Source: Erythrobasidium yunnanense (Eukaryota > Basidiomycota > Cystobasidiomycetes > Erythrobasidiales > Erythrobasidiaceae). From it: a stretch of DNA of 64,000 nucleotides. The position numbers and the translations under genes were made by a program. The DNA is taken from the NCBI GenBank assembly GCA_001600175.1, contig BCJC01000006.1, positions 1,565,968 to 1,629,967 on the forward strand, given 5' to 3'. Of this stretch, positions 12,304 to 24,099 are shown piece after piece. The notes beneath the pieces were generated by a model. It made no database searches. It was not told the origin of the DNA and was given only the letters and a program-made list of their open reading frames with translations. The stretch's first letter is position 1. The number at the start of each line of letters is the position of its first letter.

Positions 12304-14635
12304 ATGTCGCGAGTGTTCGACGGCAACGCCCACGCGAAGGCAGCACCGCGTCTTCATCTCCTGCCAATACAATCTCGTAAGCTGACGAACCTAGTGGAGC
12401 TGTCGCAGAGGAAGGCCGTCGCGAGACTGCAAACATACGCTCCGTCCGCCAACTTCGACGCCAGCTTCGCAGCAAGTTCTGCGCGACTTTGAGCTGACCA
12501 TACTCCTATCAGCGACCTAACATCATGCGTGCGACGTACTTCCGGGACGACGCCTCCAGGTCTCGTTGGATTCTCGAGCACCGTTATAGGCGACAAACTC
12601 TATATCTTCGGCGGCAGACTCGTTCATGTTCGCAAGATGGTCAACAACCTATGGGCTCTGGATCTGAATACTCTCGTCTGGGAGACTCTATGGCCGCCGG
12701 CTGAGAGCAATGATACAAATGGTCATGCTTCGCTTGTAGGTCCGCAACCACGATACTTCCATAGGTGTGTCCACTACAACATCGTAAGATGCTCAAGCAT
12801 ACAGCTAATCCGAACCTGCAGCGCGGACGCCTGGGGAAGCAAGCTGGTCATCTTCGGAGGGATGGGTCAAACACTACAAGAGAACGGGCAACCTCAGCAA
12901 GAAGCACCTCAGACAGAAGATGGAGTGGATCCAAACCTTTCTGTGCTGTCGGATTTGCTGGTCTACGATACCGTCGCCCGGACTTGGTCATTTCCTGAAG
13001 CTACCGTGAACAACGGAATTAAGCCTCCAACTGCGAGATACGCGCATCTATCTGCAGTCTCGAATGACTGTCTTATGATCCTAGTGCGTAAGCAGCCCAA
13101 GCTCCCCGACTACCCTGCTTACATGCTTCCGCAGGGCGGCCAAGACATCCTGAACCGGTACATTGAGCAGCTTTGCTGTCTCGAGCTCGAGAGTATGACG
13201 TACGTCCAGAGTACGGAATGGAAAGGGCATGCCGGTACCTACCGAAGCGTGGCTGTCTCGCGAACAGTATCAGTAGATCTGGGTGGAGCAGGTGCAACCC
13301 CCGATCGACCTGGCACAAGTGCTGGCTCTGTCCGTGATTCCAGATACTCAAGCTCGACTATCACCACCAATAACCGTCAAGATGGCGTAGAAGCTACAAT
13401 CGACGAGTCTCTCCAGCTACCGCACTCCATCCCTGCACTACCGGAAGAGCCTGTCTATACATTCACAAATTACAACTTTGCGGAAGTCAGGCGTGCGCTC
13501 GACATGATCTCTGCTCCATCGATGCCGGACTGGACATCGACAGTCACCTCTTTATCGGATCTCATGACTGGCTCACCCTCTTTACCGCCTGGCCTTCGCT
13601 TTCCTACAGCTTCAATGGTTGGAACACACCTCGTTCTTACCGGAACACTCATCACGCAGCAGGTATCAAGCTTTGCAGTCTGGACTCTAGACCTTACGAA
13701 GGCAATGGTACCCTCACAAGCGGCGGAACGGCCAAAGCTGGTCTGGCAGAAGATAGACGCTGGCCATGCCCTCAAGAGCGGCAGCTGGAACAGAGCTGTA
13801 GCTTGGAAGAATACAGTTGTGATTCTTGGTGATCGAGACCGAGATATAGCCGTCGATTACAATCGAAGGCAAAACAACTTCGCTCACATAGCATTTGTAG
13901 ACCTTGAGGTGAGTATTTCGCCTAGTACCCTTGCAGCAAGCTGATTTCCTTGCTGCGCCAGACCTTCGGCATTTATCACCCTCCTCCGCAGGTTTTCCCT
14001 TTCGCGACTCAGCAGCTGGGTCTGAACCTGCTCAACCAACCTCTCTTGGCCGACTTTGATATCGTCTGCTCAGACGGTGTACGTCTTCCATGCTCACGGG
14101 CCGTCCTGGAAGAAAGATGGCCGTGGTTCGCTGCGCAACTGGAAACCCACACCGCACAGCTCAATGCATCAGTCAATGCGATACTCGGCGATACAGACCT
14201 TACTCCAGAGCATCCAGTATCGGCGCACGAGCTGTTGCTTCCGGACGATAGCAGTGTCGGCATGGCTATCCTGCAATACTTCTATACCCTCAATTTGATA
14301 ACCCCTCTTCAGCTCTCCATCCCCATCCTGGTCTCTCTAATGCTCTTCGGGAAGGAGTATGACCTTTCCCACTTGCGAGCGCTGGTCGTACACGCTTTCC
14401 ATGGCATGCTTGGTAGTGGTCAAGTCAGCCCGGCTATCGTGTATGAGGCTGCAACGCTTGGTCACTGCATAGCATTGCAGACGAGAGCGCTCAAGATGAT
14501 GATGAATGTAGGTGACTAGTAAGGCCAGACCTTGGATGCACACTAATCCTTCGCTTGGTTGTCCAGGCAAATGCCAAAAATAAGCGCCCGAATGGGGCAG
14601 ATACAGCTCGCAAGCTGCAAGAAGTGCGGTCGTAG
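12304..14635 (+). CDS. Kelch-repeat and BTB protein of the Mds3/Pmd1/Ral2 family
   Basis: Fungal signalling regulator. Yeast Mds3 and Pmd1 act in nutrient and pH control of sporulation and morphogenesis, and fission yeast Ral2 acts on Ras. Kelch-type blades are seen (LYIFGGRLV, LVIFGGMG, then GGQDILNRYIEQ), followed by a disordered stretch and a second half with LPPGLRFPTASMVGTHLVLTGT. The C-terminal BTB domain begins DFDIVCSDGVRLPCSRAVL at about 14055. Introns at about 12764-12819, 13084-13134 (51 nt; its removal joins CLMIL to GGQD), after VDLE near 13910 and near 14510 restore conserved reading. The last exon ends at TAG 14633-14635. The N-terminus is unsure: the exon from ATG 12304 must be spliced to CGACCTAACATC at 12513, and the donor is not clear. 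The family call rests on the domain order and on the RRTSGTTPPGLVG opening. Confidence 0.82.
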
Positions 14636-14986
14636 ATATATTAGTCTTTAGTAGTATTGCTCCCGGTAGTAGCAGATGCAGCCATGTTCGCAAATGCAGC
14701 AGTTGTCGTTTCAGTAGAACTCTTTTCGGTAGCACTGCTGCCTGTAAATGTTGTTGTGATTGTCGTTATCAAGATACATATTTTATCACTACTTGCTGAG
14801 ACAACCTGTTGCGAACTTGTCCACTTTGCTGTTTGTTTTCCGGCTGTTTACTCGACTTCGATACAATCACGTACCAAGTTCGCCATCAGATATAGACATG
14901 ATCTGCATGATCTATACGACGTATCGCATCCCATAGTTCGGTCTTCTCGCCATCTTCAACGCTGCAAGCCTTTACGCGTTTGAAAG
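14636..14986. other. Intergenic region upstream of EXO1
   Basis: About 350 bases between the kelch-BTB stop and the EXO1 start, T-rich on the plus strand. No convincing coding or RNA feature is seen. It should hold the terminator of the first gene and the promoter of the second. Confidence 0.5.
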
Positions 14987-17971
14987 ATGGGAATCTCAGG
15001 CCTACTACCGCTCCTCAAAGACTGCCAGAACCGGACGCATATCAGAAACTTCAAGGTGAACAATCAAACGCGAAAGATCTCTAGCCAAATTGGCGAAAGA
15101 AGATAGCTGATCGGCCTGGTACGTAGGGCCAGACACTTGGAGTCGATGCCTATGTCTGGCTTCACAAAGGCGCATATGGCTGTGCTCAAGTAGGGATATA
15201 TGCCCTTAGCTTGAGCCAACGAGCCTCTGCTAACGAGCGTTGTTTTCAGGAGCTCGCGACCGGCCAGCAAACTGTCAAATGTAGGGAACGTTCGCAAAGC
15301 TTCGCCAGCTGGTGCTAATGCTGTACAATGATTCGCAGATGTCAAGTATGCTATGCACCGCGTCCGGATGCTCAAGCATTTTGGAGTGAAGCCCTACATT
15401 GTTCTCGACGGTGGACCACTGCCCAGCAAGCTTCACACGGAAAACGATAGAGAAGGGTGGGCAGCCTTCCATCTTTCCAAGGCAAGTTTCTTACTGATGG
15501 TCTTGCTCTCGCAGCCGCCGCACGAATGCTCTCAAGAGCGCACTTTCTCTCGTAGCCGAAGGCAAACACGCTCAAGCACGCGACTTCTTTGTGCAAGCCG
15601 TGGATGTCACGCCTCAAATGGCTTATCAGCTCATCAAGGTGAGTCCGCAGACCCATCTGCGACCGTCCACATACATACTAACCCTCTTTTGCGAATTTCA
15701 GGCCCTTAAAGCAGAAGACGTGCCATATGTAGTTGCGCCTTACGAAGCCGATGCTCAACTGGCGTATCTCGAGAGAACAGGATTCATCGATGGCATCATC
15801 ACAGAAGACAGCGATCTTCTCGTCTATGGGTGCAAGCAGGTCCTCTTCAAGCTTGATTCAGAGGGCGCTTGCGTGGAAATCAGGCGAGAGAACCTCACAA
15901 TGTGCAGGCAGGTTAGCTTTCATGGATGGACAGACACGGCGTTCAGGCAGTGAGTACATACTCGCACGATTGGCGTTGGGCCGTCTAACGCGATGTTTCT
16001 GCAAGCATGGCCATCCTAGCTGGCTGCGATTATCTCGAGAATATACAGGGCCTAGGCCTCAAGACTGCTCATGCACTGATCCGTAGATGCAAGTCACCAG
16101 AAAAAGCAATACTATACGTGGCTCGCGAAGGCCGATTCAAGGTACCTGCCGACTACAAGAAAAACTTTGACAGGGCGGAATACACTTTTCTCTTTCAGCG
16201 GGTGTTCTGTCCAGAGCAGCAGAAACTGGTACACTGCACTCCACTGCCAGATCACCTGCCGGACAAAGCCGAAGTAAATGAAAGCATCACCTTTATCGGA
16301 GCGTAAGTCGCGTTCATCTAGTCGCAGTCACTTCCTCGGTCTGATCTTCTGTCCCGTAGTGCATTGTCAGCAGAAGTAGCTGCTGGAATAGCGCGAGGGG
16401 ACATCTGTCCGATTAGCAAGGAAGCTATGATCGACATCGTGCCTGACCACCTGGCTGAGCGGGCGACTCGACCAAAAGCTAGCAACACATCTATAAGGGA
16501 CTTCTTCAGTGAGTTTCCCTTATGTAGATACGCAGATGCTGGAGACTAACTCGAGCTTCGATGTACAGCCGCAAAGCCTGTACCCAAAGCTAGACCTGCG
16601 AAGAAGGTTAAGGAGAGTCGCAGCACTGCAAACAATCTATTCCGGCCGAAGACGAGCGATGCGCCCCCAATTGCAGCCAAGCCCGTCAAAAGCCGATTCT
16701 TTGGGAAGCCTTTGGCCTCCGTTGCAAGCACTAGTCAGCAAATGATAGTCGATCTTTCAGCATCTACCGAAGAAGAAGAAGGACTTATGAATATTGTCGC
16801 ATCGCCCCAAGAGCAAGAAGAGCCAGCTCTGGGGGACATGCTGGAAGGCATTGCGTCTGATGGAGAGGATGCCTCCGTATTGCATGAGGAACTGGACGGG
16901 CAGACTACAATTACCTTCGCTGCTTTAGTATCAGATCATCAGATGGAGCAGCCTGTCAAGGCCGAACCACTTACGCCTAGAAAGGCTGTACCTCAATGGC
17001 CCTGCAAAAGTGCTAGTCCCCGGCCTCCTCTGTCCGAGACAGGCTTTTCGCATATCTCCAGTCCGCTCAATGTCGATGAAGTCATGCCTGCCATCAAGTC
17101 AAATGCATCAGAAGAAGATTCAGGATTCTACGAACCCGAGAATGGGTCCGGTGGTACCTGTATCCTCAGCAGTCCCGTCACATCATCTCCTCCGAAAGCG
17201 AGATTGACGCTGTTCGAGAACAACACACAGCCGTCTCGTAACGCTTCGCAAGAAGCTGGTACTTCCGACACTCGACCTATCAGATCACCGCCCCGCCGCA
17301 AGCCGTCTTCTCAGTCATTCATCGATAGCGTGCTCAACACAAGTGTCAAGGTCGAAACCGCTGGTCCCCGCACCTCACGCTCATCTTCCTCCGTCTCTTT
17401 ATCCTCGCCGCCTGCTTCTGCCATTCCGAAGCTTCAGAGACGAAATGCGATCGTAGCACCATCCTTCAATAAAGGCAAGAAGCGGAAATCTTCAATCATG
17501 ACGGCCGATGACATAGAAGAGGAGGATAAGCTGCTAGACGATAAACTCCAGTCTGTGATGTCATCATGGCGCGAAAGGTTCTCAGCAGTGAGTAGGCTCT
17601 TCAATGTATGTTCGCTGCAGATCAGACTAAAAATGTATATTTGGCAGGGTGCCTCGCGTTCTAGATCGTCGACTCCTTCAGCAGCCTTCAGATCAGGCAG
17701 GAAACAAACGCCTTCTCTTCATCCGTCAGCACAGCCGATTCTACCCATTTCCACCCAAGCAGAACCAAGCAAGCGTGCCAAACTATCTTCAAGAGCATCA
17801 TCCGATATTGATATGGAGGAGGAGCAGGAGCCAAATGCGCAAGTCAAAGCAGCTTCACGACCCATCGCGCCGGCATCAACTTCCTCGAGACTAGAGGCTT
17901 TCCGCTTCCGATCTGTCAACTCGCTAGCATCATCTAGCAGCTCTTCCTCTATTCTGAGCTCCCAAGGCTAG
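14987..17971 (+). CDS. EXO1: Exonuclease 1 (XPG/Rad2 family)
   Basis: 5'-to-3' exonuclease and flap nuclease of mismatch repair and DNA-end resection, nuclear. The N-terminus MGISGLLPLLKDCQN is characteristic, and the glycine after the start methionine is part of the active site in this family. The acidic catalytic residues are present: LDGG near 15405, YEADAQLAYL near 15745, TEDSDLLVYG near 15805 and AGCDYLENIQGLG with the helix-two-turn-helix near 16010. Exons are short; one between 15250 and 15282 is about 31 nt. From about 16560 the protein becomes the long disordered, Ser-rich tail typical of EXO1, about 450 residues. It contains KSRFFGKP near 16690, which resembles the Msh2-interacting (MIP/SHIP) box of yeast Exo1. 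Lysine-rich stretches such as KKRKSS near 17475 could be nuclear signals. The start is the first ATG and is fixed by family conservation. Confidence 0.95.
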
Positions 17972-18301
17972 GACGGCTCGCGCACGTGAGTGGCTTGCCT
18001 TTGCGTGCGTTGTGTACGCGTTCGGGCACTAGTCGTTTATTTGAACATTCGAAATTCGACGCATGTTATTATACCTTCCTTGATGTAGCCTCAACGTCGT
18101 TATAGCAGTGCTTTCCTATGCTCGTTGTTGTCACATTACATGCAAGGAGTTTGCTACTTTCAGCCGATGCCTGAGTATCAAATTTTAGGATGTAAAGAGA
18201 GACTTCTTGCATTTCACGACTGAGACTGCTAGAATTGCGGGCATCAAGCCACACAATTACTGACACGGACCATAACGACATTGTTAGAAGGCTCTCGCAA
18301 A
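17972..18301. other. 3' intergenic region between convergent genes
   Basis: About 330 bases between the EXO1 stop and the stop of the first NmrA-like gene on the other strand. AT-rich, with no coding or structural feature recognised. It serves as terminator region for both genes. Confidence 0.5.
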
Positions 18302-19766
18302 CTACAGCTTGGTCCAGTCTACGTTTTTGACGTAGTCGGCCCACTTCGTGGGTTTGCGGGCAAGGCCAGTCTGGCTAGCAGTGGCATCTTCCTTGCCGTA
18401 ATCTAGTGATAGAACGGGAAGAGCCAGTCAGCATTGCTAGTTCGTTAAACCAGATCAGCGCAGAAAAGGGACGTACAGCCATAGTGGAAGTGAGCAGAAA
18501 GCATCTCTTCAAACTCAGTAGCGACTCTGTCACCCATGTTCTGAGCAAGAGCACCTCGGAAGACCTGTGCAGGTACTTCGATGACTCCGATCTTCTTGCC
18601 AGCAGCTATGTATTTCGCAGATCGAGCGCGTCAGTCAATAGAATCGCACCTCCTATAGCAAGCATCCTCACCTTCAGATAGGACATCGAGGAACTCTCGA
18701 CCTGAGATTTGGTCGGATACAGCTAGTATTGTGCCAGTCTTGCCGGCATCTCCGCTTTCTAGCACTTTCTGGACGTAAAGACCATAGTCTGGCGCGATGT
18801 CGATGAGGGACAGCTGTGCCTTTGTGAACCCTTCCGGCATGAAGAGGTTGTAGTTGCCATCTTCGCCTTTGCGCGGAGCGCACTGCGAATGAAAAGCGAT
18901 CCATTCAGCCTCTAGGGTCGAGCAGAGGGAGAAGGAGGGACGACTTACTCCGCCTTGTGGCGCAAAGTTATTAGTATACATTGCAGGCTGTACCGATACG
19001 ATGTTTACGCCTTGCTCCTTTGCATAGGCTTCGACCTCGGCTTTTCCGTCAAAGTGGTCGACGTTGACGTACTTTCCAGCGGTGATCTCGTTGTAATTGG
19101 GTAGACCAGCATAGATAAAGAGGCCGACATTGGCTTGCTTCGCGGCATCTACCATCTGTCAGAGCGCAAGCATCGCATCAGCTTGAATAGCCAGAGTATC
19201 GAAGGCACAGCCTAGTGCTTACCATCCTGCCCTCCTTTACTTCCTAATAACAAACATACATGGATCAGCGTACGCTTTTCGGAGACTTTAGCCTGGCCTG
19301 CGCGTACTCTGGCTTTGTCGGTGTGTTCCCCTGCACATCAAGCGCATGTCAGCAGTCTGTAATAGTCTCTGGAACGCTGAAATGCTCGCAGAAGTTGGTC
19401 ATGCTAAAGACTGCCTGTGCGCCCGCGAACACCTTTGCGACCTCAGCAGTATTGTCGGCGGAGAGTGTGGTGGAGACCATCTTGACGCCTTGCGACTCGA
19501 GATCTTTCGCAGCAGGCTTGGATACATCGCGGGTGATTCCGGTGATTGCATATGGCTTGCTCGACTCTTTCAGGGCCTTGAAGACGGAGCCTCCCTGCAG
19601 CCAGTCAGCATTGTCAGTATGACCAATTGTGATGTTCCTGCTATGGCTATGCCTGCCTGGTTGCCAGTAATGCCTGCGACAAGGTCTCAATAAAATGCCC
19701 CGCTCGCGCACGTTGTCCTTACTCACCGGTTACTACGATCTTGTATCCGTCTGCTGAGAGAACCAT
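18302..19766 (-). CDS. NmrA-like NAD(P)-binding reductase, copy 1
   Basis: Atypical short-chain-dehydrogenase fold of the NmrA/HSCARG type. Such proteins sense NADP/NADPH ratio or reduce small substrates, in the cytosol; the substrate here is unknown. The Rossmann motif is split over exons: MVLSADGYKIVVTG, ITGNQ, then GGSVFKALKES. Next come the conserved GAQAVFSMTNF, WEHTDKAR, EVKEGRM and VDAAKQANVGLFIYAGLPNY. The protein ends YVKNVDWTKL, with TAG at 18302-18304, for about 310 residues. Two introns begin with GC: 19595-19656 and 19331-19389. Two consecutive exons are only 23 and 21 nt. Copy 2 lies directly upstream in the same orientation with the same gene structure, so this is a tandem duplication. 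Confidence 0.88.
19595..19656 (-). other. GC-AG intron in NmrA-like copy 1
   Basis: 62-nt intron read on the minus strand, with donor CCAG|GCAGGC and acceptor CTGCAG|GGAGGC. Removing it joins ATTACTGGCAACCAG to GGAGGC, restoring the family motif TGNQGGSV in frame. Reading through shifts the frame (62 is not a multiple of 3), and no GT donor gives the motif. The same position is an intron with a GC donor in copy 2. Confidence 0.8.
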
Positions 19767-20298
19767 GGCTTTATGATCTTGGTGAATTAGGATGATATCT
19801 TGCTATATTCCTTGTGAATGGTGGGAAAGAAAGAAGCAAAGCCCTGCAGATCCTCCTTATATGCTAGGTGTTGTGCCTATGACAAAGCGAAGGAATAAGC
19901 CTTCCTAACTTGGCAAATCCGATGACAGCCAACATAACACCGACGGACCTGACTGAGCGCGCACAGTCAGATGTATAGACGTCAGCAGCGTACGGAGCGT
20001 ATTACCATCGATAGCAACTACGTGGTATGCTGAATGACCTGGCTTCCTCAGCTCGGTCAGTCGGAAATCGTATGACGGACTTGCGTAGTAGAGGCAGATG
20101 GAGACATCCCAAATGTACCCGTTCGCCTTGAAGGAAGCAGGCTACAGCAGCAGAGGAGGTCAGAGAGTGCCCATGCGATGCTCCATTGATATGATGAGAT
20201 AGTCTACTCATTGCTACAAAGGAAAGCCATGCTTTGCGATAACAAAGCTGTAATTCGGCGATACAGATGTCTATGCAAAAGGAGTATTGATTTAAAGG
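19767..20298. other. Intergenic region between the NmrA-like copies
   Basis: About 530 bases holding the promoter of copy 1 and the end of copy 2. It contains only short open frames without family features (for example a 69-codon minus-strand frame at 20002-20211). No repeat that would mark the duplication junction could be recognised by eye. Confidence 0.45.
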
Positions 20299-21797
20299 CT
20301 ATAGCTGGCTCCAGTCGACCGCCTTGACATATTGCTCCCAGTTTCTGGGCTTTCGAGCGAGGCCAGCAGTGCTCTGACTGACGTCCGTCTTGCCGTAATC
20401 TGGACAAACAGTAGCTTTGACTTAGCTATATTCAAAATTTAGGGTCTGTCCATACTCACATCCGAACTCGAATTGGGCTGACAGCATCTCCTGGATCTCG
20501 AGAGCGAGCTGTTGTCCCACGGCTTGGCTGACAGCTTCTCGGAAAGCAGATGGAGGAACCTCGATAACTCCGATCTTCTGCCCGGCGGCTGTATAGATAC
20601 GAAAAGATACGTTACATCAGTCAAATGCATTAAAAGGGATGGCCAGCAAGCCGAATGAGACACTGACCCTCAGAAATGGTATCCAGGAACTTCTGTCCCG
20701 ACATTTGATCGGTTACAGCCGGGACTGTCTGGGATTGGGGCGTCTCTTCACTCTCTAGGATCCGCTGAACGAAAAGACCGTAGTCCTCGGCGGTATTGAT
20801 GAGGGAGACTTCTGATTGAGTGAATCCTTCCGGCATAAAGTAGTTATATTGCCCATCTTCGCCTTTGCGTGGTCCCATCATCTAGGGTAATACGCGCGTA
20901 AGCCTTTCAGTGACTGCAAACGGGGAGGAGGTGGTGTGCAACTCACGCCTCCGATCACAAAATTGCTCATGAACGCAGCGGGCTGTACCGATGCGTACTT
21001 TACGCCCGTCTCTTTGGCATAGGCCTCGACTTCTGCTTTTCCATCGAAGTGATCCACGTTCGAATACTGACACAGAGGCAGTCAGCACCGCGCGACGGTG
21101 AAAGTGGATTGCTAACACATACCTTTCCACCAGTCAGTTCTTTGTAATTTGGCAGGCCAGAATAGATGAAGAGTCCGACGCCAGCCTGCTTGGCTGCATC
21201 GACCATCTGGGAAAGCTAGTCAGACATAGTAGTATAGGGTTGATAAGTTATTTCCGCACCATCTTGCCTTCTGAAACCTCCTAAAGACGCTGTCAAGTCA
21301 GCATACGGTAGGTCTGAGAATGGGCAGACTTCTGACGTACTCTCGCTTTGTCGGCGTGCTCCCTGAGCAGAGAAGCATACTTTCAGCAAGTGACGAAGAT
21401 CATAAGAGCTTGCTCAACTGACAAGAAATTTGTAACGGCAAAGACAGCTTCCGCACCTTCGAAGATCTTGGCGACTTCTGCAGTATTGTCCGCAGATAAG
21501 GTAGTAGAGACCATCTTGACGCCTTGAGACTCTAGATGCTTCGCGGCTGGTTTTGTGACATCTCGAGTGATGCCTGTGATAGCGTATGGCTTGTTAGATT
21601 CCTTGAGGGCTTTGAGGACAGAGCCTCCCTGTTGTCATTCTTTCACGCATTAGAAAAGTCGCTTATGCGTCTGTTATATAGCTTGCCTGGTTTCCGGTAA
21701 TACCTGAGACAAAGTATGTCTCAGAAACGTGATCCTGCGTTGCGGGACCATCCAACTTACCGGTGATAACGACTTTGCGGCCTTCTGCAGATAGCAT
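20299..21797 (-). CDS. NmrA-like NAD(P)-binding reductase, copy 2
   Basis: Tandem paralogue of the gene at 18302-19766, with the same fold and probable NAD(P)-linked role. Exons encode MLSAEGRKVVITG, ITGNQ, GGSVLKALKES, KPYAITGITRDVTKPAAK, then LEHADKAR (about 22 nt), EVSEGKM (21 nt) and VDAAKQAGVGLFIYSGLPNY. The protein ends near VDWSQL, with the stop at 20299-20301. The intron after TGNQ (21629-21686) has a GC donor (CCAG|GCAAGC) as in copy 1. The next intron, a GC intron in copy 1, has an ordinary GTCAGT donor here, placed one base later so that the residue is L instead of W. All introns appear shared, so the duplication came after they were gained. Confidence 0.88.
21629..21686 (-). other. 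GC-AG intron in NmrA-like copy 2
   Basis: 58-nt intron with donor CCAG|GCAAGC, the commonest form of GC donor, and acceptor CAG|GGAGGC. It joins GGAAACCAG to GGAGGC (TGNQ to GGSV). The length is not a multiple of three, so retention would shift the frame. Confidence 0.8.
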
Positions 21798-22128
21798 GGT
21801 GATAATTGTATGAGTAGTGATGAATTGAAGAGAGAAGAGAAGAGGAGAAGCTCGACTCGGGCAGACCATTTATACCATACGCCGAATGGCGTATGACAAA
21901 TAGCCTGAGAACGGCATCAGCTTACATAAGCTTCCGACCTGTCAGGCAGCTTACCGATCTAGGCGCACTAACGGCATAGCTAGCTGTGACAGGTAATAGT
22001 AGTGGTGCCGGGTCTGCTTCGTTATCGTTACACAGCTGGAATGATGATAAAGAAAGGTCGAACGATAAGCCGAAGTCTTCCGGCATAAGATGATTACAAC
22101 AACACACTCATGCACGGCATGCGTCTGC
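21798..22128. other. Promoter region of NmrA-like copy 2
   Basis: About 330 bases between the start of copy 2 and the stop of the J-protein gene, both on the minus strand. The inverted sequence ATACGCCGAATGGCGTAT at about 21876-21893 is a near-perfect palindrome about 80 bases upstream of the start codon. It could be a protein-binding site or a weak hairpin; no factor is assigned. Confidence 0.4.
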
Positions 22129-23322
22129 TTAAGCAGCATTCGCATCATCTTGAGCGTCTTGCCGCCGAAGCTCTTCCTCAAGCCGTTCCCTCTCCTTCTC
22201 GCGCGCCCGCATCTGTTCTAGTATCCGGTCCTCATCGAGGCTAGGCAGCGCGATACCGGGCTTGAGCTGCTCCTCCTGGACCTTCTGCTTCTCTACGTGT
22301 GTGGGATTATGCCGTTGCCTGGCTCTCTTCACAGCTTCCGGCTCTTGTCCTGCGGCCCAGCTGATCTCGATATCTTTCAGTAGGCCACTGCCGCTGCTGT
22401 CCATCACTTTGACAGCGCTAGTGAGAGTTTTCAACGATACGACAGCTGTCCCGTTCTTTAGCTTGGCGTTGTTCAGCATCTTTGACGAGAGTACGAGCGA
22501 GTCGATGGCTTCGGCCTTCACAGGTAAAAGAGCGATTATGGCGTCCTTCTCCAGTTCAAGATGTGGAAACTGCTTGCGAGACCACTTCAGACGGACTGTA
22601 GTGTCGAGAGGACCCAATTCTTCTCCCAAAGTCGAGTTCGTAGCGTTGGCTTGTTCCCTTGCGCGTTTCTCTTCGGCCTGTTTCTCCAGCTTGGCAGCAG
22701 CTTCTCTTTGTTCTTCCTTATCTTTTCTCATCCTCTCTCCTTCTTCTCGCAGTCTATCGAGCTCAGCGCGCTCACTTCGCAAGTTCTGCTGTTCCTCGAG
22801 CTTGGCTTTCTTGTAAGCATCTTCTCTCGCTTGTAGATCGCTGGCTAGGTTCTTGCGCTTGTTGTCGAGGTTCTTGAAACGCTCTACTCGAGCTGCTCTG
22901 GCTTTGTAGACTTTGTCGAACTCGGCACGCTTGACGGCGTCTGAAAGGATCTCATGGGCGATACTGAGCTCATGGAAGAGGTGGGCTGCAGGAGGAAAGG
23001 CGTCAGAACACAGTTTATCTTTTCCTCGAAGTTGTTGCCTACCAGCTTGTGGATTGTCAGGATTCTAAGATCGCAATCAGCTCGTTGACTCTGCACCATC
23101 TCGCGAGAGCAGCCAACCTACCCTGTCTGGATGAACCTTCAAACTCTTCTGTCTGTATGCCGTGCGAATCTCCTTTGTGGAACTATATGTCCAAGCAAGC
23201 CAGCCAGAAATACCCAAGAAAATCGTCAGAACGTCGTTCACAGTAGATACACGTCGAAAGGCCACCTACGCTTCAGCAGAGACCTCCAGGAGTGCATAGT
23301 AGTCGATATCCTTCTCTTCCAT
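22129..23322 (-). CDS. J-domain and RRM splicing protein, DNAJC17/Cwf23 type
   Basis: Spliceosome-associated J protein. Yeast Cwc23 and fission yeast Cwf23 act with Prp43 in spliceosome disassembly; human DNAJC17 has a J domain and an RRM. The N-terminus MEEKDIDYYALLEVSAEA leads into TKEIRTAYRQKSLKVHPDR, with the HPD motif that stimulates Hsp70, then NPDNPQA and HLFHELSIAHEILSD. A long charged helix or coiled coil follows (about residues 70-180), then an RRM-like region (TVRLKWSRKQFPHL through KVMDSSGSG) and a charged tail. NPDNPQA is encoded by a 22-nt exon at 23043-23064. The order J domain, coil, RRM and the length (about 330 residues) match DNAJC17 better than a general DnaJ. The ATG at 23320-23322 sits directly before the J domain. 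Confidence 0.88.
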
Positions 23323-24099
23323 TGACGATGCGCCTGCCGAGTCGATAGCTCGCAGACCTGCACTCAGTCTCGCAGCGCTGACTCCTTTGAAAGCCACGTC
23401 GCTGAGATACGGCTTATCATAGCTGTACAACTGTGCTTTCCGATATCCTCAGGCTGAAAGAAGAAGCGGCATCTGCTTCTACTTTCGGAGCCGAATACAC
23501 AAGAACCACCCAAGAATCATTATAGCAGAAGTAAGTCGATGAGAAAGGGTCTAATTATCATGTTCACGAGGCTCACTTTATGTATTCTCGTCGCCATCTC
23601 CTGCCGTATGCATGCGGGATCGAAGGGAATGCTAAGATGATCAGGAAAACCGAACGTTGAAGACATTACTGCGCTATCATACCATCAATGCTGAAATCTT
23701 CTTTCGACATCTAGCACCAGTCTGTTCTCGCGTAGCGTCTACAATGGGCCCTGATGCTCGACGCTAAGTCGTAGTGCCGTTCGCAACAGCACAACTTCCC
23801 TTGAAATGACATCGAGCCATGCCAATCACGACGTATCGTACACTGGAAATCTCAGCGACGCGCATTCGCCCTGCATCACCCTGCCTCGGATTTGGAGCTT
23901 GAAATGCGGCAAAGGGCAACTCACCCTTGTAACCCTTGTCGCTAATCACCCGACCAATTCCCGATGAAATACTCTGAAGCAAGGAGGACCCGCTGAATAC
24001 GCTTTCCCTCTCAATCTCAACAAGTAAGACAGCAATAGCCGATCCAGTCAAATCGCCAACACAAGCGCCAGACCCGTTCAGTAGTATCTAGTGACCGCA
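23323..24099. other. Region with a weak minus-strand reading frame
   Basis: About 780 bases between two divergent genes. A minus-strand frame at about 23764-24087 is open without an ATG (LTGSAIAVLLVEIERES to CAVANGTTT, about 95-105 codons). It reads somewhat like protein but has no start, no clear splice partner and no family match that I recognise, so it is not called as a gene. The rest holds the J-protein promoter and no other visible feature. Confidence 0.3.

Noticed and set aside
18302-21797. Possibility that the NmrA-like genes are frameshifted pseudogenes
   Set aside because: The apparent breaks disappear when GC-AG introns and 21-23 nt exons are allowed, and both copies need the same solution.
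22262-22816. 184-codon open frame on the plus strand
   Set aside because: Antisense to the coil and RRM exons of the J protein; Ser/Phe/Leu-rich text is the expected shadow of a charged coiled coil.
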